The position numbers and the translations under genes were made by a program. Under the pieces are notes generated by a model. That model was given only the letters and a program-made list of their open reading frames with translations. It was not told where the DNA came from and made no database searches. A stretch of 64,000 nt of DNA, taken from the NCBI RefSeq assembly GCF_018446385.1, contig NC_055997.1, forward strand, positions 45,884,254-45,948,253. The letters are read 5' to 3'. Positions within the stretch are counted from its first letter, which is position 1. Each line of letters begins with the position of its first letter. Source of the stretch: Zingiber officinale (Eukaryota > Streptophyta > Magnoliopsida > Zingiberales > Zingiberaceae). Positions 12,061-22,930 of this stretch are shown here, piece after piece.

Positions 12061-12293
12061 GGTCAACCAGGTCAACCTTGACCTAGGGTTGCACCAATAA
12101 TCTCCCAACCATCTATTCTTGTCTCACATCAAGAATACAACTCTTCCACGAGTGTCAAACATCAACATGCAACTCAACTAGGTCAATCTTGACCTAAGGT
12201 TGCATCAACAATCTTCCCAAGTCAAACATCAAAATACAACTCGAGTCAAGTCAACTCGAGTCGGGTCAACCTTGACCTAAGGTTGCACCAACA

Positions 12294-12625
12294 ATCTCCC
12301 CCTTTTTGATGTTTGACAAAATCATAATCAAGTTAGGTTAACCCGATAACCTAACTTAGGTTTTCCAACCATCTTCCAATGTCCAATGTTCTTTCCTTGA
12401 ACATTCTCTGGATTTTCCCTTAGGTTAACCCGATAACCTAACTTGGGTTCTCCAATAATTCTCCCCCTTTTTGACACACATCAAAAGGTATTCCAATGTT
12501 CTTCCTCGAACATTCCTTGACATTCTTTCCCTAGCTTAGGTTAAACCGATAACCTAACTTGGGTTCTCTAATAATTCTCCAATGAACACTCTCCCCTTTT
12601 TGACACACATCAAAAAGAAAAAGGA
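12294..12625 (-). promoter_or_regulatory. Polypurine tract of B, repeated three times
   Basis: The true tract (minus strand AAAAAGGGGGAGAT) is at 12294-12307, next to the 3' LTR. Near-copies occur at about 12461-12475 and 12590-12602, each with a neighbouring TTGACACACATCAAAA or similar block. The sequence AGGTTAACCCGATAACCTAA is repeated at about 12334, 12423 and 12538. Confidence 0.65.
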
Positions 12626-12817
12626 GAGTATCAAGGTCAAGAGTTTCTTCCTAATGAAAGTCCCATACCTTTCATTGAAACTCTTATTTTCCCTTTGATA
12701 CTAAGCTCAACAATCCACTTAATGATAATCCCATATCACTAATCCTCAAGGAGTAAAAACTCAAAAGCCAACTCCCCTTGACCATTGCACCAACAATGTC
12801 TTGGAGAGTTTCAAACC

Positions 12818-12823
12818 TTTATA
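12818..12823 (-). promoter_or_regulatory. Internal TATA-like box of element B
   Basis: TATAAA on the minus strand, about 65 bp downstream of the internal palindrome cluster at 12885-12985. No ORF of useful length follows before the 3' LTR at 12293. It mirrors the ORF2 promoters of D and E, but its gene is missing. Confidence 0.4.
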
Positions 12824-12884
12824 AATCTAAAACCAATCGTACGAAATTTCAGACATGCGAATTTCAAAGACATTACGCTTATCG

Positions 12885-12985
12885 AGACCTCCTGGATCGG
12901 TCACGGACCGATCCACTCTGGATCGGTCCGGTGACCGATCCAGCCCTCTGGATCGGTCCATCCGACCGATCCAGCCTCTGCTGGA
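12885..12985. repeat. Internal GATCGGTC/GACCGATC cluster of element B
   Basis: Three paired motifs (GGATCGGTC...GACCGATCC) within 100 bp, lying inside the element between gag and the 3' LTR. It is the same motif as in the LTR but outside any LTR duplication. Confidence 0.85.
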
Positions 12986-12989
12986 TCTT

Positions 12990-14190
12990 TCCGAAATTGA
13001 AACCCTAATAAATTCGAAAATTCGAAAAATTGTGAAATTTTGAGAATACATTCCTCATAACATACATTATCATGGAAAAATAGTTTTCTATGAAAATAGT
13101 TTCCATTTTCAAATCTTGATACAAAATTTGAAAACTTTGAAATAGTTCAAAGTTAAGTCATCTTTGTATCATCTTGCTCAATGAAGAATGCTATCACTAG
13201 GAAAGCTTCATCAAGGTTTTCAAATCAATTTTAAAATGCTTTTAAAACCATTTGAATTTAGGACCATAATCTTAGGGCTAAATGTACATGACTTGTACAC
13301 AAGCTTTCCCTATGATCCCTATTTTCTTGAATTAGGCTCATCTAGGTACAAAACCTATGCACCTTGATCCTAACTCATGATCCTAATATCTCACACACAT
13401 CTAAAGTGTATCAAACACATCCAAGTCAATTTTGATGTGAGATATGGGTTAAGGTCAACTTAGGCTAAGTTCTCATGCATTTTCTAAACACCAATTTGAT
13501 CTCAATATCAAATTATATGTTTGTCCTTAAATCAATTCAATTGATTATTAATGCAAGAGATGATGACATGGCATAAAATGGTATCATAAATGAAAACATG
13601 TGCCAATGTCATGATGTCATGGCATAAAGTTTGAAACTAAACTAACACATGACATATTATTACCTAAGCATTATCATGGCATTTCAAATGATCATAAATT
13701 AAATATGATGTCATGACATGGCATATGGCAAACAACCATGGTAAGTTAACACAAATAAAATACCTAGATTACCTATCTAAGTATCCTTAATCACTTAGCT
13801 AACTTAAATTCTAATCCTAGATTGCCCAAAGTGCTCCAAGAAAATGTCAAAACCCAAATTGACATTTCTTGATCTCTTGTTTGATTTATACCATTTAAAA
13901 TTCTACAAGAGTAGCACTTCTAAGTTAAGGCCCGGATTGCCTTGATTACCTAAGAGAATATCAAAATCCCAATTTGATATTTCTCTAGGTTTTTCCAAAT
14001 TGTGTCACATTAAAGTAAGATTAATATATTCTCACTTTGGCACACTTTACTCTTCCAAGGAGTGAATGATAAAGATTATTCCATTTCATTTTCAAAGGTT
14101 TCCAAAAACCTTGAAAATGCTCCTTGAGTGTCAATTTCCTCAAAGTTGGGTTAACTACCCTTCTTATTGGAGTTGACACTCTCTAACCCA
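12990..14190. other. AT-rich non-coding spacer of element B
   Basis: No reading frame or pol motif was found on either strand. The stretch is AT-rich, with many short CATG/ATGACATGGCAT-like variants around 13560-13740. It occupies the place where pol would stand in an autonomous element. Confidence 0.6.
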
Positions 14191-14191
14191 T

Positions 14192-15664
14192 TTATGGGGT
14201 AGAGAAGATGCTCCTAGGAACCCAATACCTATTTGAGCTCATTGGGTTCACTAAATATTCACTAGGGATAACTTCCCTAGCAACCCTCCTAATGACCCTC
14301 TTAGGCTTTGAAGCCTTGGTCATTTGGGTCTCATCAAGGTCAACTATAGGGGTGACTCCCCTTGTAACCTTGGTAATGGTCTTCCTAGCCCTAGGTTTTG
14401 TTCCATAATCGAATGGAACATTATGATAGGTGGGCTTGACCATTTGGGACTTAGGTTTGTAACCCAAACCTTTCTTGTCCTTGAACATTTGACCCTTAGG
14501 CCCTAGAGTTGACTTCTCTAAATTTTTAAGGGCCTTTTCTAGGGTATCAAGCCTTGACCTCAAGACTTGATTCTCCGTTTCTAATACCTCAATTTTTGAT
14601 TTATCACTCTTTCTTGAGGTATTCCTAGGCATATGTCTCGTCTTCTTGGGATTTCTACCTAGGTTTTCCTTAACTTTAGAAGCGTTAATCCTAGGGTTGG
14701 TGTTTCTAGTGTTATCCTTACCTAGACTAACATGCTTGGCACCTAAGCACATATATCGATTCCTAAGATTATCATGCTTATCATTCTTGACAATTGCAAT
14801 AAAACTACTAGCATGTGTTCTATTTGAATTGCAAGAATGAGACTTAAATGTTACCTTAGGGTTTGCCTTAGCTCCCCCTATCAATGTGCCCGGTCTCTTG
14901 CCCTTGTGAGGTTGCCTCCCCCTTGGACATTGACTCCGATAGTGTCCCCGTTGCTTGCATTGAAAGCACACGATGTGCTCCTTGCCCTTGCGTTTCGGGA
15001 CTCCGGCTTCCTTGACCTTTGGCGCCGGTGGAGTCTTTCTTACCCTCTTTGGACACTTACTCTTGTAATGTCCATGTTCCCTACACTCAAAGCACATAAT
15101 ATGTAATTTGATTGAACTTAAATTGCTTGAGTTACCTAGGGTTGAGGGTGGATGCGAGCTCTCTTCTTCATCCCTCCCGGAGGTAGAAGCTTCTTCTTCT
15201 TGCTTCGAACTTGAAGAAGAACTCTCCTCCTCTTCTTCCTTGGATGTTGAGTAGCCCTCAACTCCCAATTCGCTTCTTCCATGATGTGAGCTACTTGACT
15301 CACTAGGCTCCTCTTCATGGCTTGAAGTGGAGCTCTCCTCATGGAGTTTGTCCAAGTTGTTCCACAACTCCTTGGCATTGTTGTACCTATCTATCTTGCA
15401 CAAAACATTATTAGGTAAAGCAAATTCAATAATTTTTGTTACCTCGTCATTGATTTCGGATTGTCGGATTTGCTCTTTCGTCCACTCCTTCTTCTTGATA
15501 GGTTTTCCTTCCTCATCCATCGGAGGGGAAAACCCTTCTTGTACACAAAACCAATTTAACATATTAGTTCTAAGAAAATACATCATCCTTACCTTCCAAT
15601 ATGTGAAGTTGTCGTGAGACTCGTAGAAGGGTTGAATGGTGATGTCTTCTCCATAGAGATCCAT
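14192..15664 (-). CDS. Element B Gag (UBN2-type copia gag with two zinc knuckles)
   Basis: A single intact frame of 490 residues. I chose the ATG at 15664 because the open frame upstream of it runs into the tRNA primer site. The N-terminal 100 residues contain F-T-Y-W-K-V-R-M and K-E-L-W-N-N-L, the copia gag (UBN2/DUF4219-like) capsid signature. A Ser/Glu-rich acidic stretch follows, then two CCHC knuckles (C-F-E-C..G-H..C and C-F-Q-C..G-H..C). After a basic region comes a short coiled coil (V-L-E-T-E-N-Q-V-L-R-S-R-L) and a tail ending N-R-Y-W-V-P-R. Expected role: forming particles and packaging B RNA. An intact gag without pol suggests selection for packaging while enzymes come from another element. 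Confidence 0.85.
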   Translation of the reverse strand: MDLYGEDITIQPFYESHDNFTYWKVRMMYFLRTNMLNWFCVQEGFSPPMDEEGKPIKKKEWTKEQIRQSEINDEVTKIIEFALPNNVLCKIDRYNNAKELWNNLDKLHEESSTSSHEEEPSESSSSHHGRSELGVEGYSTSKEEEEESSSSSSKQEEEASTSGRDEEESSHPPSTLGNSSNLSSIKLHIMCFECREHGHYKSKCPKRVRKTPPAPKVKEAGVPKRKGKEHIVCFQCKQRGHYRSQCPRGRQPHKGKRPGTLIGGAKANPKVTFKSHSCNSNRTHASSFIAIVKNDKHDNLRNRYMCLGAKHVSLGKDNTRNTNPRINASKVKENLGRNPKKTRHMPRNTSRKSDKSKIEVLETENQVLRSRLDTLEKALKNLEKSTLGPKGQMFKDKKGLGYKPKSQMVKPTYHNVPFDYGTKPRARKTITKVTRGVTPIVDLDETQMTKASKPKRVIRRVAREVIPSEYLVNPMSSNRYWVPRSIFSTP

Positions 15665-15711
15665 CTCTAGCCCGTGCTCCCCCGGGTGTTGATCCGTCGA
15701 AGAGCGGCCTC

Positions 15712-15723
15712 GCTCTGATACCA
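15712..15723 (-). promoter_or_regulatory. Primer binding site of element B (tRNA-iMet type)
   Basis: TGGTATCAGAGC on the minus strand, two bases from the 5' LTR end. It is complementary to the 3' end of plant initiator tRNA-Met and sets the element's orientation. Confidence 0.9.
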
Positions 15724-16267
15724 CTTGTTAGGATCCTTTGTACGGCTAGAGAGGGGGGGTGTGAATAGCCGCCCCCAATCGATCGTTTCTTTCTACAATG
15801 TCGAGTTAGCGCAGCGGAAATAAAACAATAGAAGCGACAAAGAAAGAAATCAAACCTCAAACTCGATGGATGTAACGAGGTTCGGAGATGAACTCCTACT
15901 CCTCGGCGTGTCCGTGAGGTGGACGAGCCCTATCAATCCGTCGGTGGATGAGTCCCCGGAGAACCGGCTAATAATATACTCCTTGTGGGTGGAGAAACCT
16001 CACCACAAAGTCTCTTGCAACAGCAAGATAAGTGTACAAGAAATACAGCAAGAAGCAAGAGCAATATGAATGTAAAAACAAACGCTAGCTTGCCTTCGAC
16101 TGGTTTCCGTTGACGAAGCAGCAACTTCACGGAAGAGCGAGCAGCAGCAGCTGACCCAGTCGTAGAATGAAACTCACGCGAAGCTTCGGAGGAGCTCAAC
16201 AAAGCTCAAGCACAGCAGCACTTAGAACAGGAAGAAGGAAGAAGAGTTATCGCAGCCGTAGCCCTCC

Positions 16268-16274
16268 TTTTATA
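16268..16274 (-). promoter_or_regulatory. TATA box of element B 5' LTR
   Basis: TATAAAA (context GGTATAAAAGGAGGG) on the minus strand, about 60 bp downstream of the palindrome cluster. It fits a plant core promoter, with the transcript starting some 30 bp further down. Confidence 0.75.
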
Positions 16275-16334
16275 CCTGCGAAGAAAGCGAAGAAACTACA
16301 GAAGAAATCTGGCCGTTGCGGCGCGCGGCTGGTA

Positions 16335-16655
16335 CTGAATCGGTCGGGGACCGATCGGACCTATTCGATCGGTCCCGGACCGATCGCTTTCTTCCTGCCC
16401 ACCTTCATGCGGGTTACGATCGGTGCGTGGACCGATCGAACCCGGATCGGTCCACGACCGATCCCAACCCTGCTTTCTCGGCGACATTGTCTCGATCGGT
16501 CCCGCCGATCGGGACATCGATCGTGGACCGATCGGCTGCCTCTCTTTGCCTCTGTTGCTGGCGATCGGTCACCGATCGATCAGCAAATTCAGCACGCCCG
16601 ATCGGTCACCGGACCGATCGGGACACCTCTGGATCGGTGCGGTGACCGATCCGAG
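16335..16655. repeat. GATCGGTC/GACCGATC palindrome cluster (B, 5' LTR)
   Basis: Dense copies of GATCGGTC and GACCGATC, mostly in opposed pairs with spacers of a few bases, directly upstream of the TATA box. Spacer and copy number differ from the 3' LTR, so individual repeats turn over while the motif is kept. Confidence 0.85.
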
Positions 16656-17570
16656 CTTGTTTGGCCCAAACCAAGTCCCAAGACTTCCAAACCAATATCC
16701 GGTCAACCTTGACCTATTGGTACTTCATCCCTAGCATCTGGTCACTCCCTTGACTGCTAGAACTTCCCGCCAAGTGTCCGGTCAATCCCTTTGACCTACT
16801 TGGACTTTCCTCAACACCGGATGTCCGATCATCCATCCATCTGGATTTTCCTGCAGCTTCACTTACGGGACTTTCACCGCTTCACTCACGATTTCCACAC
16901 CGCCTAACATCCCGTTAGGACTTTCCCAGCTTCACTCACGGGACTTTCACCGCTTCACTCACGGGACTTTCCCTTTCACCTAGCTTCACTCACTAGGATT
17001 TTCACGCTTCACTCCCATTTGCCCAGCTTCACTCACTAGGTCTTTCCCCCTGGCTTCACTCACGGGACTTTCTCCAACCGCTGGCTTCACTCACGGGACT
17101 TTCCATTGCCTGGCTTCACTCACGGGACTTTCCCGTGCCAAACTCCTGCTTGGACTTTCCCGTGCCAAGTCTCCATACTTGGACTTTCCGCGTGCCACCC
17201 TTGGACTTTTCCCGTGCCAAGTCTCCGTACTTGGACTTTTCCAGTGCCAAGTCTCCATACTTGGACTTTTCGCGTGCCAAGCTCCCTGCTTGGACTTTTC
17301 CGTTTGCCAAGTCTCCATACTTGGACTTTTCAGGTCAACCAGGTCAACCTTGACCTAGGGTTGCACCAATAATCTCCCAACCATCTATTCTTGTCTCACA
17401 TCAAGAATACAACTCTTCCACGAGTGTCAAACATCAACATGCAACTCAACTAGGTCAATCTTGACCTAAGGTTGCATCAACAATCTTCCCAAGTCAAACA
17501 TCAAAATACAACTCGAGTCAAGTCAACTCGAGTCGGGTCAACCTTGACCTAAGGTTGCACCAACAATATA

Positions 17571-18370
17571 CACACACGAGAAATTAATTAAATATTTTGT
17601 GATTAGTCATGACCCTACTACGATCTTCTCAAGCCAATGAGAAGATCGGATGGTCAACCTAAGGTCAACAACTTCTCAAGCTCCTCCCTTTGACCACCTT
17701 GTGTTGCTCGCACCCTCTTCGTAACTCCGTCTCGAGTGGACCTTCCACCGCTCCATTTTGTACATTATAAAAGTGAAACTCAAGTTACATTCGAGTCTAA
17801 ACTAATTTACAACAGGAAATATAAAATAGAGGAAGGCACGACGCGTAGGTCGCGAATCAAGTACAACACGCACAAACGCAAAATGGCACGCAGGCCATAT
17901 TATGAATTACAACACAATTTTTCAATCTTATTGGGTCTTTTGAGCCATGACCATCACAAAATAATACATAATTCTAAATTATGCAATTTTTATAAATTTC
18001 TGTAATTTTTATTACAATTTTTATGAGTAAAAATTCCCAGCGGTCCTGTTTAGCGATTTTCGGGTGCAATCGCGGAACGAAGCCCCTTGCGGGGTTAGGG
18101 GCAGCGCCCCTACCCGCGATATAACCATCACGAGTGTTCCTAAGCGATCCTATAGCGCCTTAGTCCGCTGTCCCAAAACGATTTGGGGCGAAACCTTACC
18201 GTTTTAGAAAAATCTTCTTGGTAGTCTAAGCCTACAAGTGTCTAAATACTTGTACTTCGCTTCTACGAGAAAAATACCCATAAAAATACCAAAAATCATA
18301 ATTTTACAGAAAGTTACAGATCTGTAATTTTCATAAAATACAAATTAAAACACATACTCACTTCGCATGT
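17571..18370 (-). other. A2 leader, 5' part
   Basis: Non-coding leader of A2 continuing from 10432 across the B insertion. It contains a short hairpin (GATCTTCTC..GAGAAGATC near 17630-17658). No other structure was seen. Confidence 0.6.
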
Positions 18371-18383
18371 GGCTCTAATGCCA
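18371..18383 (-). promoter_or_regulatory. Primer binding site of A2 (mutated tRNA-iMet type)
   Basis: TGGCATTAGAGCC on the minus strand, next to the LTR end. It differs from the usual TGGTATCAGAGCC at two positions, both explained by transitions. Confidence 0.75.
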
Positions 18384-18384
18384 C

Positions 18385-20207
18385 TGTTGGGTTTTTCGAG
18401 CAGCAAAAACCGCTTTTTGTGTTGCGGAAACCCCGAAACCTCCGCCACCGGATCCATTCGAAGAATAAAATTTCGTAAAACTTCGAGTATGAGTTTTCTA
18501 ACCTAGATCTACAAAGGAGAAGCGTTTACCCTTGATGCGAAGCCCTTCGTGTAATCCCGCTCATCCAAAGTTCGTCGGATCCCGAAAGTATCAAAGTAGA
18601 TACTTCTCTATGTATATCCACACGAACAAATGATGAAGAAACCTAACAAAAGGTGTGCTAGCACCCTTTGAAAGATTCGGCCAAAGAGGAGGAGAGGGAG
18701 AGAATAAAGAGCTCGAGGAAGAAGAAGAAGAAGTTACAAAACAAAATTGAAACTCCACAAGCACTAAAAGTGGCCGACCACTTTTCATGAGGGGTTATAT
18801 ACTCCATGGAATTTCAAGAGTCAAAAACTCTTGATCTCCCTCATGAGGTGGCACACACATGTGCTAGCCTTGATGATGTGGCATATCACCATTAGCCACT
18901 TAATGCCAACTCACCAATGAGGTGGCAAATGGTCAAGTCAAACTTGACCCTTCATCTTCCTCTCAAGTCAAATCAAACTTGGCCACTTCTCTCCCTTGGT
19001 TGATCTAATCTAACCATTGGTTCAAGTCAATTGTAATTTAATGAATCTCTATTCATTGAATTAAATTAATTAAATGAGTCTAAGTCCAAATTAGACCCCC
19101 TTAACACATGAACCAAATTGAGTCCAACTCAATTAGCTCAATTTGGATTACTCTTAATCCAATTTGGTTCATCACATGGACCTAATCCTTTAGGTTCATC
19201 AAATGAACCTAATCTCCATCTAATTGTCCTTTGTGTCTGACCCTATAGGTTCTTATAACGTTGGCAATGCTCCTAAACTCATTTAGGAGCATAAGTAATG
19301 AGTGGTATCTAGCAACACATCATTACTACCCAAGTTACAAGAATGTTGATATCTAACATCACCTTGTGACTACTAATTGTGACTCATCACAATATATGAC
19401 AAGTGCCCTTCTATCCTTGACATCTAGATTGATCAATGTGAGACATAGACTGTGTCATTCTCTAATCAATCTAAATCTTGAGCTCCAAGTAGACTCACTC
19501 AATCAAATGAGCTCAACATCTCATATTGGCTCATTTGGGCATGGCCATGCACTTAGTTGTCTCACTCTATCAAGAATATCGATGTCTCTCCCGTCATATA
19601 GGAGGGATAGATCCCATCTATATCACTCACATCCCTCCGCATAATTTGTTACATACCCAGTAATCGCCTTTATAGTCCACCCAGTTACGGGAGACGTTTG
19701 ACGAAGCCAAAGTATGTAACTTGTTATGTAGGGAACCACGGTGACTTCAGGTCCAAGAACTAGTAGTCATACTAATAGCCACATGAGAAAGTATATGATA
19801 CTCATATAATGATCCATGATAATTTCTCATGGCGGGGCATTCAGTATACATTCTCCAATGCATACCCATGTGTCAACTTGATATCTCCATATCCATGACT
19901 TGTGAGATCAAGTCATCGAGTTAACCTACATGCTAGTCTCGTCGCATTAACATTGTCCCTGAATGTTAATACTCGACTAGGAATAATTAAGAGTAGTGTT
20001 CCCTATATCATCTCACTATCGATTCAACCAATCGATTGATATAGGTAAGAACCTTCTACTCAAGGACGCTATTATACTTAGTTATTTGGCACCAATACAA
20101 GTAAGTATAATAACCAACAACAAATGCCTTTATTTATATACAAGAATATGATACAACGAGTCCATACAACAATCATCAAATGATTAGCTCTAGGGCTCTA
20201 ACTAACA
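18385..20207 (-). repeat. 5' LTR of A2 (1823 bp)
   Basis: Minus-strand start TGTTAGTTAGAGC at 20207 and end CGAAAAACCCAACA at 18385, followed by the primer site. Full length, similar to 3720-5555 in opposite orientation. Confidence 0.9.
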
Positions 20208-21755
20208 GTATCCACACAAGCAAGAGATGGAGAAACCAAACAAAAGGTGCGCTAGCACCTTTGAAGGTCTCGGCCAAGGAGGAGGAGAGGGAGAGAAGAA
20301 GCAAGGAATGAGGAAGAAGATGGAAGTTACACCAAGCACATCAAATGCCCATATAAATTGGCCAGCCACTTCATGAGAGGATTTTATCTCCATGGGATAC
20401 CAAGAGTCACAACTCTTGATCTCCCTCATGAGGTGGCACACACATAAGCCAACCTTGATGATGTGGAACATCATCATTGGCCCACTTAATGCCAACTCAC
20501 AAATGAGGTGGCAATGGTCAAGTCAAACTTGACCACTTCTCTCCCATGGTTGATCAAATCTAACCATTGGTTCAAGTCAATTTTAATTTAATAAATCTCT
20601 ATTCATTAAATTAAATTGTCTCATGAGTCTAAGTCCAAATTAGACTCATTTAACACATGAACCAAATTGAGCCCAACTCAATTAGTTTACTTTGGATTAC
20701 TCTTAATCCAATTTGGTTCATCATATGAACTTAATCCTCTTGGTTTATCAAATGAACCTAATCTCCATCTAATTTCCCTTTGTGTGTGACCCTATAGGTT
20801 CTTGTAACGTTGGCAATGCTCCTAAACCCATTTAGAAGCATAAGTAATGAGCGGTATCGAGCAACACATCATTACTACCCAAGTTACAAGAATATTGAGA
20901 TCCAACATCACCTTTGTGACTACTAATTGTGACTTTTCACAATATATAACAAGTGTCCTTCTATCCTAAACATCCAGATTGATTAATGTGAGGCATAGAC
21001 CGTGTCATCCTCTAATCAATGTAAATCTTGAATCCCAAGTAGACTCACTCAATCAAATGAGCTTAGCATCTCATATTGACTCATTTGGGCATGGCCATGC
21101 ACTTAGTGGTCTCACTCTATCAAGAATATCGATGTCTCTCTTGTCATATAGGAGGGATAGATCCCATCTACATCACTCACATCCCTCCGCATAATTTGTT
21201 ACATACCCAGTAATCGCCTTTATAGTCCACCCAGTTACGGTTGACGTTTGACGAAGCCAAAGAATGTAACTCCTTATGTAAGGAACCATGGTGACTTCAA
21301 GTCCAAGGACTAGTAGTCATACTAATAGCCACATGAGAAAATATATGACACTTATATAATGATCCATGATACTTTCTCATGGCGGGTCATTCAGTATACA
21401 TTCTCCAATGCATACCCATGTGTCAACTTGATATCTCTATCTCCATGACTTGTGAGATCAAGTCATCGAGTTGACCTACATGCTAGTCTCGTTGTATTAA
21501 CATTGTCCTTGAATGCTAATACTTGACTAGGAATGATTAAGAGTAGTGTTTCCTATATCATCTCACTATTGATTCAACTAACCGATTGATATAGGTAAGA
21601 ACCTTCTACTCAAGGATGCTATTATACTTAGTTATTTGACACCAATACAAGTAAGCATAATAACCATAAACAAATGTCTTTATATATATAAGAATATGAT
21701 ACAATGAGTCCATACAACAATCATCAAATGATTGACTCTAGGGCTCTAACTAACA
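20208..21755 (-). repeat. LTR A3 (family A), truncated where A2 inserted
   Basis: It starts TGTTAGTTAGAGCC on the minus strand at 21755 and runs to 20208, where the A2 LTR begins in mid-sequence. No polypurine tract lies beyond 21755, so this is the outer end of a 5' LTR or a solo LTR. The likely A2 target duplication is GTATC (20208-20212); the partner is off-window. Confidence 0.85.
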
Positions 21756-21869
21756 TTTTCTGCATCAGAAGCCTATGAGCTTCAATAGAATTACAACTTC
21801 CCCACATACGTGGTCATTCCCACCCCTAGGGATCGTCCTCATCTTCCTCCAGAAAATGTGGTGATTTTC

Positions 21870-22610
21870 TGGGAATAGGTTTTATGTGATTTTAGGTTTC
21901 CCATTCATCCTTTCTTTGTTGACATTAGTAGATATTTTGACCTTCCCCTAAATCAACTTATCCCTCAATCATTTTCTATCATAGTTGGTTTTGTCATTGT
22001 TTCCCGTTTACTGGATTTTCCTTTATCTACTCAACTTTTTCATCACTTTTTTGTTCCTCACCAAGTGGAAGATAGTGTTTCTAAGTTTCAATCATGCCCT
22101 AAAACTACCCTGTTTTATAGAATTCCTCCTCAAGGAGAATGTCGGGATAAGTTTTTCTTTATGCCTCTTCCTTCTCCACCTTTATACCCCATAACTTGGC
22201 ATTGGGAGCTTTCCACTATTCCCCAATTGGGAAATATCTTAGAAAATTCTATTCTTCGTTCTTCAATGGGAAAATTAAATGGCACAAAATTTAACTTAGC
22301 TGACCTAATCGCCGGAGGCTTATTATTCACTTTCGGCCTTAGCACAGCAGACGCAACCTTAGATGTTTCCTTTGGTAAGATTATTCTTCTTACTCATGTT
22401 TTGAACCATTATTGTGTTGTTTCTAACATAAATTTCTCTTTTTCTTCAGCTGGTGCTATCATTCCTGCCTTTTTGTACAAAAATACTCGCTTGACAAGGG
22501 CGGCTGTAACTAGAATGGGTGAAGAATTATCGAGAGATCACCATCTTAATCCTCCCTCTTCTTCCCTTGGCCTATTACCTCCATCTCAACCCTCAAACCC
22601 TTCAAAATAA
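21870..22610 (+). pseudogene. Relic of a plant putative gypsy-type transposon protein (PF04195-like)
   Basis: Reading the plus strand with one stop near 21877 gives a domain with F-P-I-H-P-F-F-V-D, then L-I-P-Q-S-F-S-I-I-V-G-F-V and later D-K-F-F-F-M. That spacing is typical, from memory, of the plant family called putative gypsy-type transposon. The open part is 22065-22610. A GT-AG intron of 75 nt fits at 22375-22449 (GTAAGA ... TTCTTCAG). No LTR or pol motif accompanies it, and the left side is cut by LTR A3. Such proteins usually sit in non-autonomous or composite retroelements. Identification is by motif memory only. Confidence 0.45.
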
Positions 22611-22930
22611 GAGGGTCCCTTTGTGGTGAAATGCCGAAGACCTCGTACCTGAGCTCGTTGCCCCCTTTCACACACCATAACTGATTTTGAGCAAGTTCAT
22701 ATTATTCCTTCCCAAATCTCCCACTCTAGAGGTAAAGCAATTACTCCTTCTACACATATCCATTCCCATTTTGCATTAAATATGATGAGATAAGGACTTC
22801 TCATTCCTATGTCTCTTGTTACTCCTCCAACTGCTTCTTTACCGGAAGAGGTATCCACTGCTCCTGAGGATACATTGCCCCGGTGCACACAAGTAGAGAA
22901 CATACATAAACTTGTAAAGCAAGAACTATT
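22611..22930. other. Non-coding remainder downstream of the relic
   Basis: Probably the continuation of the relic gene's transcript or host element. I see no domain. The left border of the element C LTR falls near 22931 (TGATGCAGCGGGGCC) but is not fixed. Confidence 0.35.

Larger units (their letters stand above)
10433..12293 (-). repeat. 3' LTR of element B (1861 bp)
   Basis: Minus-strand start TGTTGGTGCAACC at 12293, end GGATCCTAACA at 10433. It differs from the 5' LTR (1840 bp) mainly by indels in the palindrome cluster and in the short tandem repeats, so the pair has diverged more than the LTRs of element E. Confidence 0.93.
10433..17565 (-). mobile_element. Element B: complete gag-only (pol-less) copia-type LTR retrotransposon
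   Basis: Two LTRs (10433-12293 and 15726-17565) in direct orientation are bounded by the 5-bp duplication ATATA at 10428-10432 and 17566-17570. On the minus strand the 5' LTR is followed by the tRNA-iMet primer site TGGTATCAGAGC and the 3' LTR is preceded by a polypurine tract. The 3.4-kb interior has a single gene, gag; no protease, integrase, RT or RNase H motifs are present. It resembles the non-autonomous terminal-repeat-with-gag class and must borrow enzymes. Confidence 0.93.
15726..17565 (-). repeat. 5' LTR of element B (1840 bp)
   Basis: Same ends as the 3' LTR. Reading on the minus strand: short tandem repeats (about 17350-16850), the palindrome cluster (16655-16335), a TATA box (16274-16268), then R/U5 down to 15726. 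This copy drives gag. Confidence 0.93.
5556..20207 (-). mobile_element. Ty1/copia element A2 (family A), host of element B
   Basis: Reading on the minus strand: a 5' LTR (20207-18385), a mutated tRNA-iMet-type primer site, a leader split by element B, gag, a pol with an integrase deletion, a polypurine tract and a 3' LTR piece (6303-5556). The 3' LTR is cut where A1 begins. The right end abuts the interior of another family A LTR (A3), so A2 itself inserted into a relative. The coding part is broken by stops, frameshifts and a deletion of about 0.53 kb. Confidence 0.85.

Noticed and set aside
11492..12100. Open frames on both strands with repeated W-T-F-P-V-P-S-L or similar units
   Set aside because: They are produced by the short tandem repeats of the B LTR, occur in several frames at once, and recur in the other LTR with indels. 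Not genes.
10433..17565. Possible CRISPR array or integrated bacterial repeat from the spaced palindromes
   Set aside because: Spacing is irregular, spacers are not unique equal-length units, and the clusters sit in plant LTRs with TATA boxes.
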